Assembly (NCBI RefSeq): GCF_011397635.1
Contig: NC_064753.1
Location: 25,382,322-25,446,321, forward strand
Reading direction: 5' to 3'
Source of the DNA: Epinephelus fuscoguttatus
Lineage: Eukaryota > Chordata > Actinopteri > Perciformes > Serranidae
DNA: 64,000 nt
Shown here: positions 49,807-62,500 of the stretch, one piece after another
Numbering within the stretch: the first letter of the stretch is position 1
Layout of the letters: each line of letters starts with the position of its first letter
Position numbers and translations under genes: made by a program
Notes under the pieces: generated by a model
What the model was told of the DNA's origin: nothing
Database searches by the model: none
The model's input: the letters and a program-made list of their open reading frames with translations, nothing else

Positions 49807-49853
49807 CCCATACTAATAATATTGATGATAACAATAATAATAATAATAATAAT
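49753..49853 (+). repeat. Second (AG)n ... (AAT)n block
   Basis: About 24 AG units, a short spacer and a run of AAT units. It is followed by AATGTTTCATCTCAATCAGC, nearly the same as AATGTTTCATCTAAATCAGC after the first block. The two blocks are therefore duplicates of one ancestral unit. Confidence 0.9.
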
Positions 49854-49945
49854 GTTTCATCTCAATCAGCAAAATTCTTAAAAAAATAAATAAAATAAAT
49901 AAATAAATAAAAATCCCTACTCTTATTTTCTGTTCAGGTTTACCA

Positions 49946-50110
49946 TCAGAATCAGAATCAGAATCAGAAATACTTTATTGATCCCCGAGGGGAAATTATT
50001 TGTGTTACAGGTGCTCCTTGCAAGAGAAGAAAGATACATGAAAATATGTGAAAGAGTATTTACAAATATATAGTTAAAATAAACAGGAATTATTAACAAA
50101 AATATAAAGT
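49946..50110 (-). repeat. LINE-like 3' tail (copy 1, minus)
   Basis: Reversed, it reads CTTGCAAGGAGCACCTGTAA, then GGGGATCAATAAAGTATTTC, then (TGATTC)n. The same order occurs in plus orientation at 56936-57100. This is the usual terminal form of a fish LINE. Confidence 0.7.
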
Positions 50111-50112
50111 AA

Positions 50113-50118
50113 ATATAT

Positions 50119-50162
<44 letters not shown>
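50113..50162 (+). repeat. (TA)n microsatellite
   Basis: Alternating TA with two early ACATACAT interruptions. It directly follows the LINE-like tail. Confidence 0.93.
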
Positions 50163-50164
<2 letters not shown>

Positions 50165-51073
50165 ACCTGAACAAGATTACCAGCCTAGTGTCATCCTCAT
50201 TATTCATAATTTCCCCAAAAAGTTTGTCAAGTTTTACCTTTAATCTTTTGCACAAGGCGTTTGCAGTTTTGTTTGTCATTGCATTTCTTACCTCTTTTTG
50301 TTTTATCCTTCCATTACAGTCTGTTATTTCTACCTACAGTGTTGACATACTTGACCCACCAACTCAGATATAATATGACTTATTTGATATTCGTTTCATT
50401 AACTTACAAGCCCTATAATATCGCAGCAAGTCGAGGTGGACCTAATTTTATCTACTTTATATCATGTTGTTGGGTAGATTAATAACAATGCATCATATTT
50501 CATAAACTATCAAAATATTTTGAATGGAAAGTTTTCATCAGCAATATAACAACAAAATACAGCCAGTGGTTATGTAAAAGAGTAGAAAGAAAATAACCCC
50601 CAAAAATCCCTCTGAAGAGCAGCATAAACTATAACAAAATGGAAATATTCAGTGAAAACCAAGGTTTGAGTTGACTGGTCGTCTTGTGAGACTTTTAGGA
50701 CATTTGTGCCACCTAGTGGACAGACTGGAAAACAACTTGACACTTGAAAATAAAACATTATTAAATGTTGTTTAAAATAAAACATAATAAACTTTCAGAG
50801 TGCTATGTAAGCTGTTGAGCAGCCTAACATATTTCCACATACATTATATAAATCTAGATGAGTCTTTACAGTGTGTTATTTCTGTACAGTGTGAGCTTTA
50901 GTTAATGCGGAACCAAACACCGGCTAGTCCGCGTTTCCTCCCGGACGCTTTTCTGAACTGCACCCACGTGTCATGTTGTGTTGTGAGAGGCTGGGAATTT
51001 AACACTTCTACCTTCTTCTGGACAGTTGTTGAATTTTTAGTCTACTTGACACACCGACACCCTCCTCCCCAAC
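50163..51073. other. Upstream region of pdcd2
   Basis: AT-rich for the first 700 bases, then GC content rises from about 50900 (GAACCAAACACCGGCTAG, CACCCACGTG), which is the likely pdcd2 promoter and 5' UTR. No TATA box is obvious. No other gene was seen. Confidence 0.45.
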
Positions 51074-54000
51074 ATGTCCGGGGACAGCAGCGTGTCCTCG
51101 GCGGAGGTGGTTCTGGGTTTCCTGGAGGAGGCGGAGTCGTGGCGGCTGCTGTCCCCACAGTTCCCCAGTAAGGTCGGGGGGAAACCGGCGTGGCTCAGCC
51201 AGAGAGGCCTGCCCTCACTGTCCGGGCTGGAGTGTGAGATATGCCGTCTGCCTATGGCCTTCCTGCTGCAGGTAAGAAGAGTCCCGGGGAGGAGAGGGAG
51301 GGACCCTGGACACGCCAAGGGGATCCTCCGCTATAAATAATAACTCACTGTGATCATGGGGAGCTCAGGTTTTAAGGGGAGACACTGCAGGTAGAAACTC
51401 AGCTGTTTCATGAACTGGTCAACTTTGAGATTTGAGGCTATTGTGCTTCCATAACATGTCGTCTTTAGGACTGGTAAAGAGAAAACGTCCAAAATACTCT
51501 TATAGGCGTTGATTGTAATTCAGATTTCTGCTCTGGAAAACTAGGGAAGTTTGATGGTGGTATCTATTAGTTAAAAATAAATATAGTCCCTATTCACCAT
51601 TGTCTAAAAATGTATGGGATTTTACAATACTTGCTTTTTAAATGCCATTTTCTCAGAATGATTTTTTTTTTTGATACTTTGAGCCATAAAGCTCCACTTC
51701 AGAAGCACTTATATCCACCAAATTTTAATGTTTTATTCCTATCTACAGTATATTCTTAGAGTTACAGAGGGGTTTGTTCTTATATCATTCATAGCCTGTT
51801 TTATATGACAATTTATTCCTAAAAACATGGTGAAAATGGATTTTTTTTTTATGGCTCTTGACAGTATTTCCTGATCGGTGGAGTGATAAAAAGATATCCA
51901 AAATCCCTTCTATAAAAACCTTAAACTCTTAAGTGTCAACAAAATGAAACTAGAATTCTGAACCCATTGAATTGAATTGAACTTCTTGAAAGGAAAGCCC
52001 CTTGAGATGCAGCATCCCATTGTCAAGGGCATCCTCAAGACACAATACACCACAGGCCCTGCCCTCAACTGTTGTACAAGAAAATTAGAATTGGATACCG
52101 TGACCTTGAATAGTTACATAACAGTTTTCAATATGACAATTTAAAAACAGGAGCGAGTTGTTTTGAGATGTGAATGTAAAGAAGTCCTGAAGCAGTGGAA
52201 AGAGGTAACAGATCTCAAGAAAAGAGGAAGACTATTCCAGTCAGATGGAACTTTTATATGAGCCAAGTAATCAACTCATCTCAGCCCTATTCATTTTACT
52301 ACTAGATAAACCTTCTCTGTCTTCCTTGCAGGTGTACGCACCCATTTCTGGTCAGGACAGAAGTTTCCACAGGACGCTCTTTCTGTTCTGCTGCAGAACT
52401 CACGAGTGTTACGCAGCCAACGACAGTCGCTGTATGAAAGGTAACTGTAAATGTTATTGTTGCTTCAATGCTCTTGTCATGTTTGTTGTCACACGATAGC
52501 AGGACTGAGTCTATCTTCTCTTCTCCATGTCCTCTTCTCTCCACATTTTTGAACACTTGTCATCTGTTGAGTAAATATAATTTCGTCAAGTTTCCTGACT
52601 GATGGTGTCTCCATCTCCTCTTCTTTTCAGTTTTCAGAAGCCAGCTACAGAGGAGGAATGAGTTCTACCCCTACGACCCTCCACCAGGTTGGTGTTCTTT
52701 GCCAGATGCTTACATATATGTTCAAAGAGCTGTAATATAAACATTGATAATGCAGTAGTATTATATATTTGTATTCATCAGTTTTTGTGTATTTCAGCAG
52801 TGACTTGACTTTGATTTGATGTATTTTTTGTTTTGTTTTGTTTTTTTCATTCTCAGAGGATGAACCCCCCAGCGGTCCTGAACCGGACCAGAGTGTGTTG
52901 TCCGTATCTGGAGTTAAACTATGCTGGGTGTGTGGTTGCCCCGGCAACAAAGCCTGCTCCCGCTGTCACAGCGTAACCTACTGTGGAAAACACCACCAGA
53001 CCCTCCACTGGAAACACACACACAAGAGGGAGTGTGGCAGCCAAGGTGTGTGTTATGCACTGGATTAAAAAAAGGAAACACACTGAACAGTCACATGCTT
53101 CAGGTTTTGTTTTCAGCTCGATTTGTTTGACAGAACCCATTGAATCATTGAGAGCATTTGGCCTTGGCGGAATAAATACCATACATCTTAAAGTTTAATG
53201 GAGGATAGTAAAGTTCAGTGGTGACAAAACAGCTAATTGTTTCTACTTCCAAGTTTCGTGCTACAGACTGTGACAGATAAATGAGCAAGAGGGTCAAAGT
53301 TCACGGCAAGTAGTGTGTCCCAGTTGTGTGCATGCTCCATGCAACAGTACGTACTCTGTCAGGGCAGCTGCAGTAAAAAGTATGCGATTCTGAGGCTTAA
53401 TGTCTCTGCTGTGTCTTTTTCTGTCTGTACAGAAGCACCAACTGTCACAACCTCGACCTTCCTCTTCCCTGAGTCTGAGCTGGTCACTGAACCTGAGGAG
53501 GAGGAAGAGAAGAAGGAGGAAGACACAAAGGAGGCTGAAGAAGAAGAGGAGGAGGAGAGGAGTGCAGATTGTCCCTCCCTAGCAGACAGTAAGGTTTCAG
53601 TTTTGTGATACCTGTAGCAATACTGGTCACATGAACTAACTCACGGACATGATGTTTCCTTTCATTCCTGACGCTGTGTTTCTCTGCTCAGCTCTGGCAG
53701 AGACGGACCTGGAGGAGATGGCTATGCACGAGAGCGAAGACAACAAAGTGTTCCAGCGGTTTAAAAAGAGGATCGCACCAGAGCCTCACCAGGTTGACAA
53801 AACTCCACGTCCTCCACTGTGTTAAAAAGACCTTCACGGTCTTCTCTGAGTCCATCTCACAGTGTTTTGTTCTGTTCAGGTGGTGCGTTATAGTCGAGGC
53901 GGCTCCCCCTTGTGGGTCTCCTCTCAGCACATCCCTTCAGATGAGGATATCCCACCATGCACCTGTGGCGCCAAGAGGATTTTTGAGTTTCAGGTAGTCC

Positions 54001-55021
54001 TTTCTTCTCCTCCATCCTTTTTCCCCCCAGCTATCACCTTCCTGCTCAACACACTATTGAATGCCAATGGTTTGAATAGATTTTAAGATTTAGCTGATTA
54101 CTGTTAAGGCCTCTCTCCACTACACCTCTGACACTTGTCACTTTGGGTTGGTGGTTCGGTACAGCTACCAACCCAAAGTGTCAGTATTTGATGACCTGGC
54201 AATGAGACTCAACAACCAACTATCTTTCTCCACAGTTACGTACAGCACCTTTAAGTGTATTTTATTATTTTAAGTGACTAATTTGACCAAGACCTGTTCT
54301 TTAAGTTGTGGAAATTATCATAAATGTCTGACATGTCCTTATTTAATCAAAGTTCACATGTAAATGCAGTTACTCTGCCTCAGGGGAATATTGCACATCT
54401 TGTATTTCAAGCTGTGACCAGAGGGTTCTTTCCACACAAAAACATCTTAGTGTGTGTGTGTGACAGTTTGTATCAGTGTCTTTCCACAGTGTTGAGCAGT
54501 GTGTATATCATATACATGTAATGAGGGCTGGCCAATGTAACGATTTTGATATTATGATACTGTGGTCATACTTTTTGGATATTGTAATTTCCTAACTGTT
54601 GAACAGACTGTATTAGCTGTTCTATTACTTGCCTTTACCCCCTTAGTCATTACATCCACGTTACTAATGATTATTTATCAAAAACCTCATTGTGATATAT
54701 TTTGTATAAACACCAATAGTCAACCCTGCAATATCAATGCAATATCAATATCAATGTTTGGTCAAGAATATTGTGATATTTGATTTTCTCCATATCGCCC
54801 AGCCCTATGTTCAATAATTGCGTGTGTGTGTGTGTCCTTAGGTGATGCCGCAGCTGTTAAACAGCCTGTGTGTGGACTCGACAGGAGCCAGTATCGACTG
54901 GGGGACCCTGGCGGTCTACACGTGCTCTGCCAGCTGTAACCATGACGACGAGTACCGCCTCGAGTTCATTTGGAAACAGGACTTCAGCTCAGATCAACAC
55001 GCACAGATGAAACCTACGTAA
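51074..55021 (+). CDS. pdcd2: Programmed cell death protein 2, complete
   Basis: Pdcd2 is a conserved zinc-finger protein that acts as a chaperone-type factor for ribosomal protein uS5 (RPS2) and 40S assembly. Eight exons join in frame: 51074-51271, 52332-52440, 52631-52687, 52857-53045, 53433-53588, 53692-53792, 53880-53993 and 54842-55021. They give 367 residues (human 344). The N-terminal TYPP-type region has [15 protein letters not shown] and [17 protein letters not shown]. The MYND finger spans about 144-181 ([24 protein letters not shown]), with His where many MYND fingers have Cys, as in mammalian PDCD2. The C-terminal PDCD2_C domain covers about 270-367 ([46 protein letters not shown]). 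The exon at 53433-53588 encodes a run of Glu/Lys longer than I recall in human. Tail to tail with tbp. Confidence 0.96.
54126..54185. repeat. Bulged hairpin in pdcd2 last intron
   Basis: CTGACAC...TTTGGGTTGGT at 54126-54150 pairs with ACCAACCCAAAGTGTCAG at about 54168-54185. The left arm has about seven extra unpaired bases. The loop is short (about 17 nt). Confidence 0.6.
54524..54806. repeat. hAT-like MITE in pdcd2 last intron
   Basis: The left end AGGGCTGGCCAATGTAACG and the right end ATATCGCCCAGCCCT are inverted (AGGGCTGG ends). The interior is rich in GATATTGTGATA-type words. This layout is common in hAT-derived fish repeats; a clear target duplication was not seen. Confidence 0.6.
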
Positions 55022-55493
55022 CATCTGACACACTGACACCTGTGAAAGCTCAGACTGGTGTTTTACTCTGTCTGATGTGACTGCCCACTTGGTGGACTGA
55101 ACACGTGCTGCTGCTCTTGTAACTGATTAAACACGGATAAAATTAAAAACCTGTGTGAAGTCCAGCTGACAGAGAGGTCAAACTCCTCCCATCAAAACCA
55201 TCAAGGACAATGAAGATGTTTTTTAAGGGTCAAGATTAATTGTTCTGTTATTTCAGACAATCAAACAGGAATTCTGGTTTCTTGCCACATCCAAACCTTT
55301 TCTATTATACTTTTAGATTCTGGCTGTCAAGAGCAATTAATCTCTGTTATTTTTAACTTACAGAAAGGTAACAAATTAAAGGAGAAACCAACATGATGTG
55401 TCTTCATGTGGAGTCAGGCCACCACAAGCCTCCAGAAAAGTCTGTGGAACTGTGTTTGAGAGATGAACACCATCCCTCCTCAGATATTCCCTC

Positions 55494-55620
55494 CAGGGTT
55501 CCCATGGTCATAGAAAACCTGGAAAAGTAATGGAATTTCACAGTCACATTTTCCAGGCCTCGAAACGTCATGGAATTAGTAAAAATCGTTGAAAGTCTTG
55601 TAATTTTGTAGTGTGTAATG
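55494..55620 (+). repeat. hAT-like MITE fragment in pdcd2 3' UTR
   Basis: Starts CAGGGTTCCCATGGTCATAG, continues AAACCTGGAAAAGTAATGG and AATTTCACAGTCACATTTTC. This matches, reversed, the end of the element at 46258-46593. Only one end is present. Confidence 0.55.
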
Positions 55621-55994
55621 AAGATGTTACAGTAATCTTCTGTGGATAAGCTGTTGACATAATGTCACTCTAACATATGGTGATGTGTGATGTTTTGTTT
55701 ACCATTATCATTTATTTAATCCAAAATTCCCCGTAGGTGTTCAGCTGGGTTGAGAGCTGGTGACTGAAAGCCATAGCATTTTGTTCATGTTGTCTTCATA
55801 CTGAGTAATCCACTTCGTAAGCCCTGGTGCACAAAAGCTTTACATTGGATGAGTTTCTCTGCTCTTTTAAAGGTTTTTCCTTTAATTTGTCCCTCATCTG
55901 TGTGTGCTCAGTGGCTTATGCCCATGTTTAGAACTACATACTGTAAATAGTCAGTAAAAAAAATACAATATGACCCTGTGCCTTATCATCACAC

Positions 55995-56000
55995 AATAAA
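55995..56000 (+). promoter_or_regulatory. AATAAA polyadenylation signal, likely pdcd2
   Basis: A canonical hexamer 974 bases after the pdcd2 stop codon. An ATTAAA about 100 bases after the stop is an alternative for a shorter 3' UTR. Confidence 0.6.
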
Positions 56001-56009
56001 GATTTTTAA

Positions 56010-56935
56010 CAAAGTTATCTGAACAAACATTCATCTGATTTTCTGCTTTTTTCAGTTGTTCAAAGACAGATAATATTTAAAATACTAGCAAAATACTACC
56101 TGCCATTTATATCTCCCATTGAGATTATTGCAATGTTATCTTAAATGGCTGGTATGAGTTAATTTCAGAGTTACAAACATCATAAAAGTCAGATCTGTGC
56201 TACATGAAGAAAGTCACTTATTTAGCAAAAGGTAGTGTGAAAAGAGACTATGTAACCATTAAACAGAACAAAACAAGGGACAATTACAAGATAATGAGAA
56301 ATTATATAACAAGAAAAGCAAAGTACAAGCAGGGCTTGACAACAGCATCTGTTAAATGCGGCGAGAATTTGGCAGTGGCGTGTAACAATCCCTTACTAGC
56401 CACCTTGGTGGGTGGCATATATATATTTATAGAGAGGACACTAATCAAACTGATTAGACAAAATGAACTTGTTCTCTGCTGCATAGATTTTTTTCTACGT
56501 TTTATTTACTGTAGTTGTCAATGTAAACCTGTGCTTTTTAGTTAAGTTTTATCTTGTCATTTAATCTTCCACACCTTTGCACCTCTTATGCAATAAAAAT
56601 CTACTCTTTATGTCTTTGTCTGAGTCAACTACATGTTTTCAAATAAAAGGAGCGTTATAATCAACCTTACCAGAGCTGAATATCTGACAAGTGTTACACG
56701 AAATCTGTCATTTACATTTCAAGGGGTTGTAAATCCAGTTCTTTAGGTAAATTGTAGCACACCAGAGTCAGCTTTCATTAAATAAAACATTACTTCCCAG
56801 CAACAAAATTATGGCTAATGAAAATGGAGAGTGATGAGAGACTCCTGGAAAACCACAATCCACAGTGTCTGGTGAGGAAAAAAGGTTAAGAGACAGTTCA
56901 CGCCCCTATTTGTGCAATAACCCCATTTCACCTTG
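56010..56935. other. Intergenic sequence between pdcd2 and tbp, left part
   Basis: AT-rich, with a 113-codon chance-like frame at 56204-56545 that I do not accept. CAGGGCTTGAC followed by CTTGGTGGGTGGC near 56333-56416 suggests an old transposon fragment, family unknown. Confidence 0.35.
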
Positions 56936-57100
56936 AGTGTATATATTCTGTGTATTATCTATTTAGGTTATAAATATTTGTAAATACCCTTGTTAAATTT
57001 CTTATATTTTCACTTATCTTTCCACTCTTGCAAGGAGCACCTGTTACGCAAATAATTTCCCCTTGGGGATCAATAAAGTATTTCTGATTCTGATTCTGAA
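56936..57100 (+). repeat. LINE-like 3' tail (copy 2, plus)
   Basis: Same order as the copy at 49946-50110: CTTGCAAGGAGCACCTGTTA, GGGGATCAATAAAGTATTTC, then TGATTC repeats. It directly abuts the inverted-repeat element that begins near 57104. Confidence 0.7.
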
Positions 57101-57103
57101 GTC

Positions 57104-57793
57104 TAGACTGTTTTGGTGTGAGTCGCAGAGTGTTGGAAATATCAGTCGTAGAGATGTCTGCCTTCTCTCCAACATGATGGAACTAGATGGCACTCGGCTT
57201 GTGGTACTCAAAGCATAAAAATTAAAAATAAAAAACATTTAAAAAACTTAACAGTAATGTCTCTTTCCATAAATCATGACCCAGTTACTCAAGAATCTTG
57301 AGGAAGTATTATCATCTTAAAGACAATCCGCAGTTCATGTTGTGAGTGGTTTCATGTAGGGACTATTTTCTTTATACCAAACTACACCCTCAAACCGCAT
57401 CACTGCGCAGAAGGAAGTGTGCATCGACTCATGGACGAGAGGCTCATGCTCGTGACAGCGTGAGATGTAAACATTAATGGTGTCATCCTCAGTTGAGCTG
57501 TGATGTTAGCTAGCTCAGTAGTGCTAGGTAAGCTAGCAGTAGATGCACACTTCCTTCTGCGCAATGATACAGTAAGCAGGTGTAGTTTGGTAGAAAGAAA
57601 ATAGTCCCTACATGAAACTGCTCACAACAAGGTCTGTGGATTATCTCGAGTAACTGAGTTATGATTTCTGGAAAGAGACATTGCTGTTCAACAGAACTTT
57701 TTTGGTGCTTTGAGCACCACAAGCTGAGCGCCATCTAGTTCCATTATATTTGAAAGAAGGCGGACACTTAGCAACTCACACCAAAACAATCTA
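57104..57793. repeat. Long inverted-repeat (foldback) element
   Basis: The left arm starts TAGACTGTTTTGGTGTGAGT and the right arm, reversed, starts TAGATTGTTTTGGTGTGAGT. The arms stay similar for some 300 bases: GATGGAACTAGATGGC, CATGTAGGGACTATTTTC and CAGAAGGAAGTGTGCATC all recur inverted. The spacer is roughly 100 bases. No open frame. The target duplication is unclear (possibly AAGT). Confidence 0.72.
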
Positions 57794-58167
57794 AGTTGAT
57801 AGACAGCACTACAGGTAAGAGGAAAAGTATGTATTTTCCATTTCTCCATCACAAGTACAGTGTTATTAAGTCAGACCTCTCTAAGGTTAACATCAGCTGT
57901 CAAAAGATACTGGTCAGACTAAACCAGTGAGGCTTTAGCAGCAAAACTACACAGTGTATTAAAATTTTACGGAAGGCTATTTGAAAGTAAAACTCTGATC
58001 ATACCTGTTAGAATATGCAGTGTGACCAAGATGACAGTATTTCTTGGCTTTTTAAAGAGATGTTTAACCCTTCTGTTATTTCAGTAAACATAAACAGAGC
58101 ACACACACTTCTTAGGGTCAAACATGGTGAAAGAAGCAGCTTTAACAAGAGGGTCAGTATGTACACA

Positions 58168-58173
58168 TTTATT
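58168..58173 (-). promoter_or_regulatory. AATAAA polyadenylation signal, likely tbp
   Basis: It is the first canonical reverse-strand hexamer found downstream of the tbp stop, about 1.34 kb away. The intervening 58174-59510 is unique-looking AT-rich DNA and is probably the tbp 3' UTR. Confidence 0.5.
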
Positions 58174-59510
58174 AATGCACAGTGCAGCACATTAACAATT
58201 TCAGAAGAAGCAGAATTGCATCAAGATGTGACAGAACTTCCTGGTCACCTGCTCTGCCCTCTGTTCAGAATCACAGAGGGCAGTATGTAGTTTAGTATCA
58301 ATCCCTAATCTCTTCTGCCACTCAAACAGGTGTCAGGTGGCAGATTTACAGAGGATCACCAGAACTAGCTCACCAAGTGCCCAAAATTTAAACCAATTTT
58401 TGGCCAAGTGTGTGGCTGAGGACATATTATGGATATTTTTTCATATTTTCCTACAACCAAAAATAATTCTTTTGTAGAAAACTTTTAAATATAACTTTGA
58501 ATGGCCAAAAAATTTAAAACAATACGTAAACATGGGATCACAATGCATTGGTTATATGCCATCATCTTTTAGTGCTCATGATTTTAAGATGCAAGATGTC
58601 AATTTAAGAGAAGTAAATCAAGAGGCCGCTTACGACAAACAGCTTCTTTTTTGTTAATGTCTTGGAACAAATGTGTCCCAAACCAACTGACACAAGTCTC
58701 AAAGTACTAACTATTAACTCGATGACAACTTTCGCAGCAGGACTTGGTTCAATTTAAAATTTAAGAGCATCTACATTAAGTTGCTGCTTAACAGACTGAA
58801 CTATGCTTTTCATCTCAAAATGTTTAAAATCTAGATGAAAACTCACCTCCAGCGTTTACCAAATTACAACTACACTGAGCCGAGATGTGACAGATTGAAT
58901 GCCAAACGTACGAAGATGAAACTCTGATACAGCAGGCCAATTTCTTTTGGGATAAACAGTCACTCAAACTAAAATCTTAACAAATACTGTTAACAGGAAT
59001 GTGGTTCTGACTTGATACAATTTGGGGACTGAGCGGACAATTTATAAAAATGCAACGTACAAAACGCATTTAAAATGGCTTAAAATAAAAACAAAAAGCA
59101 GTCACAGTCAGACTGCTTCTCTTCTAATCCGCACTTTTTACATTTTTTTACAGTCTTATGTACAGTCAGGGATGTGATGTGGACAACAGAAAAAGCCGAA
59201 AAATAACTGAGCAAAAAACTGAGACAGGGTTTGAAATAAATGGGGGTCTCTGTGTGTATGCCATCAACTGTGTTCAAACCACAGCAAAAAATCAAAACAG
59301 TTAAATCCTGCTTTTCTAAAACACTGGAGGAACATTAAAAAAAGAAGAGGAAGAAGAAGAATCACATCCCTGTACAACAGCCCTTACAGCAGTCCACTTG
59401 TAGAAGTCAACATATAGATGACGCTTCCTTTGAGTGAAAAAAAAAAATCTGAGTCGAGGTAAAAGATAAAAAGACTGGGAGATAAAAGGTAAAAGAAAGA
59501 GTGGCAGGTT

Positions 59511-62500
59511 CTACGTTGTCTTGCGGAAACCTTTCAGAATGGGATAGATGTTTTCAAATGCTTCATAGATCTCTGCTCTCACCTTGGCGCCTTAAAAAAA
59601 GAAGAAGAAAATAAACATATTATTAATTACAATGACTTACTATGGCAATCCCATTACAACGACAGAGGCATCATGTTCCATCTCGATGCCTTTTTGTCTG
59701 TATGTTGTATGTTATCTTTGTACATTCAACCTCTTCTTTTGATGTGTGCACAAAACCTGATCTCACAATTGTCAGCTAGTTAAACCGGTTTCTATCCTGC
59801 GCCCACTCTAACCAATTACCATGGGGGATTCAATTTTCCCTAACCAGTCACTGGAGACTGTAGAGAATGTATCTGTCTGACTCTAATGTTGTCTGAAGTA
59901 AACACTGATGCGTAGCCATGACAAAATGTTTGTTTTGCCAGAGTTGTAAGAGTGGAGTGGAGCCAAGGCAATGAACTATAATGTTGGGCAACATTGAGGA
60001 AATATTTTTATTTAGAACAGCCTCGATAACAGGTTCTATCTTGTCTATAGCAGTCGCCATTGTTGATATGACTCACCAGTTTCCGTTGCTTTTCTTGACA
60101 ACGCTTGAAAACAGCTTGACAACGGCGATAAGACCTTTGCACACCATGTTCATATTTTGTAAACATACACCTTTTAACTACAAGCTTCTCTCTGACAACG
60201 ACTTCACCGCTTTCTCCACTAGGCAAACAGACTTACTTATATAGGAAAATGGGGCAGAGGTAGAATGCTGATTGCAAATAGCACACGCTTGTTAATTTTA
60301 AATGACTTAACTCAGTAACATACACATGGTGGTAAGAATAAACTTATTTTGTGCACAAAGTAAGAACATTTCATCAACTAAAGAGGAAATGCAGATATAA
60401 GGCTACTATATCTGTCAATAAAAACTCCAACGATTAGTTTTTTTGTGTCTTACCTGTGAGTACAACTTTCCCCGAAACAAAGATGAGCAGAACGATTCTG
60501 GGTTTGATCATTCTGTAAATCAGTCCTGGAAACAGCTCTGGTTCATAGCTGAAAGAGACAAGTCACCTTATTTTAATGAAAACAGAGATTAGCTCTTTAA
60601 TTTCTGAAAAACTCTTCTCTTTGCACACCATCTGAAACCCATATTCTACATGTCACTTAAATTCCAAGCAATTGCATATATATCCTTTCAGAGGATAACC
60701 CGTTTGTATGGGAGCATTCTGTGAAAAAGAAACCCCATCTAGCCTTCCGTTCTTTGGCACAACCCTGTGGCTACAACACAAACACCACACCCTTGTGCTT
60801 TAAAAAAAGCTGAAATGGGTGAACATGGCTTTTAGCTGCACAAGACATAAAACAAACAGAAATTACCTGCTGAATTGCTGATGTGTGAGGACTAATCCTT
60901 CTAGCCGAATGGGGAACTTCACATCACAGCTTCCCACCATGTTCTGAATCTTGAAGTCCAGGAACTTAGCAGGGAAACCGAGCTTCTGCACCACACGAGC
61001 ATATTTTCTTGCAGCTAACCTCGACTGCTCCTCACTAAACAGGTGAGACGGTGCAGGGCAGATTGGAAAAAAAGAACAATAATTGACATATTAACAAGAT
61101 GAGGAGAGGAGATACAAGGCTCAGGTCCTTCTCACACACATTTATTTGTTTTCTTTATTTAAGATATTTTAATTTTTGTCACATACCACTTCCAATGTCT
61201 TAATATTCTTACAAATTAAACATTAATAGGTCTTTGAAAGTTGTTCTTGCATCAATATGCTATTATATTATTATATCAGAGGCTTTATTGTCTTAAGATG
61301 ACAAAAATATCATTCATTGCAATTAATTCTGGGACGACATGTCATCCACCAAAAGTAGTTATTGTGAAAGGCCTACTAGAAACCCTACTAGACCAAGCTC
61401 TACTCTTAATATCTGTGTTTTTTATTAAGAACTTCTGCACATGAAGGAAATAGTGCATATTCTGACCTCTTGGCTCCGGTGCAGACCATCTTCCCTGAGC
61501 TGAAGATGAGAGCAGTGGTCCTGGGTTCTCGTATTCTCATGATGACCGCAGCAAAACGCTACAAGGAATGGCGAGAGAGGGGAAACATTATTACAGCCAG
61601 CAGTGCTTCCTCATAAACGGAGTTGTGTGGGCGTGTCTGGCATAAATATATCAAGTATAGCTTATGGCAACATCTTCACTATTCAGTTTGGGAATTTCTT
61701 GTATATGAGAGGATATTCTGGCGTGATGACGGTGCTAGAGGGAAGATCAGGGGATCAGACTTCCCATAAATATCACTATTGTGACTCTAAAGGGTCATGC
61801 CAACTTTGGACTTGCCACCTCCTAGGACAGGTCAGTGTCAGAGCCAGCATGCACAGTGGACCTTTTTCACGGCAGACATTTTGACATCTCATTACAGGAA
61901 AAGCACAGGTGCAATTAACAACATCACATATGACTGCATTTAATTTAGGTGAGATAGTTCCAGGGTGCTGGTGTTGTGCATGATGGCTTACTGCCACTGT
62001 ACAGGGAGGCTGAATGGAACAGAGCCATTGTTGAGAAAATTAGTATCACCCCTTCTTTTGCTGCTATGACATGTTAAAAATGCCATGAAAAAGGTCTATA
62101 AACACTAGTTGCCCTGATTTTTGTTCTTTAGTATTAATCCCCAATGCCCTGCATCTCTACAATAAAGGTGGTGAACGCAAAGTCTGTATGACCCACAGAG
62201 CCACAATAGCAACATATATGTGAAATATTGCAGGCCAAAGTAAACCAGAATGTTCCCTTAAGCCCCACCACTAAAACGTCACTGTGTTGAGCTGTTGAGC
62301 AACACAGAGCTGATCACCTTTGGGTTGTACTCTGCATTCCTGGCTCTCAGAGCGATAGTCTTCAAGTCCAATTTACAGCCCAGATTTACAGTAGATACGA
62401 TGTTTCTGAAAGTAGGAAAAATAAGTATAAAATAAAATTATATTTACAGAAAGTAAGTACAGAGAAAAGAACTGAGTAAGAGGCATAAGGGAAAACAAGC

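Noticed and set aside
56204-56545. 113-codon plus-strand frame
   Set aside because: AT-driven composition, no recognisable domain, and the region shows transposon-like words.
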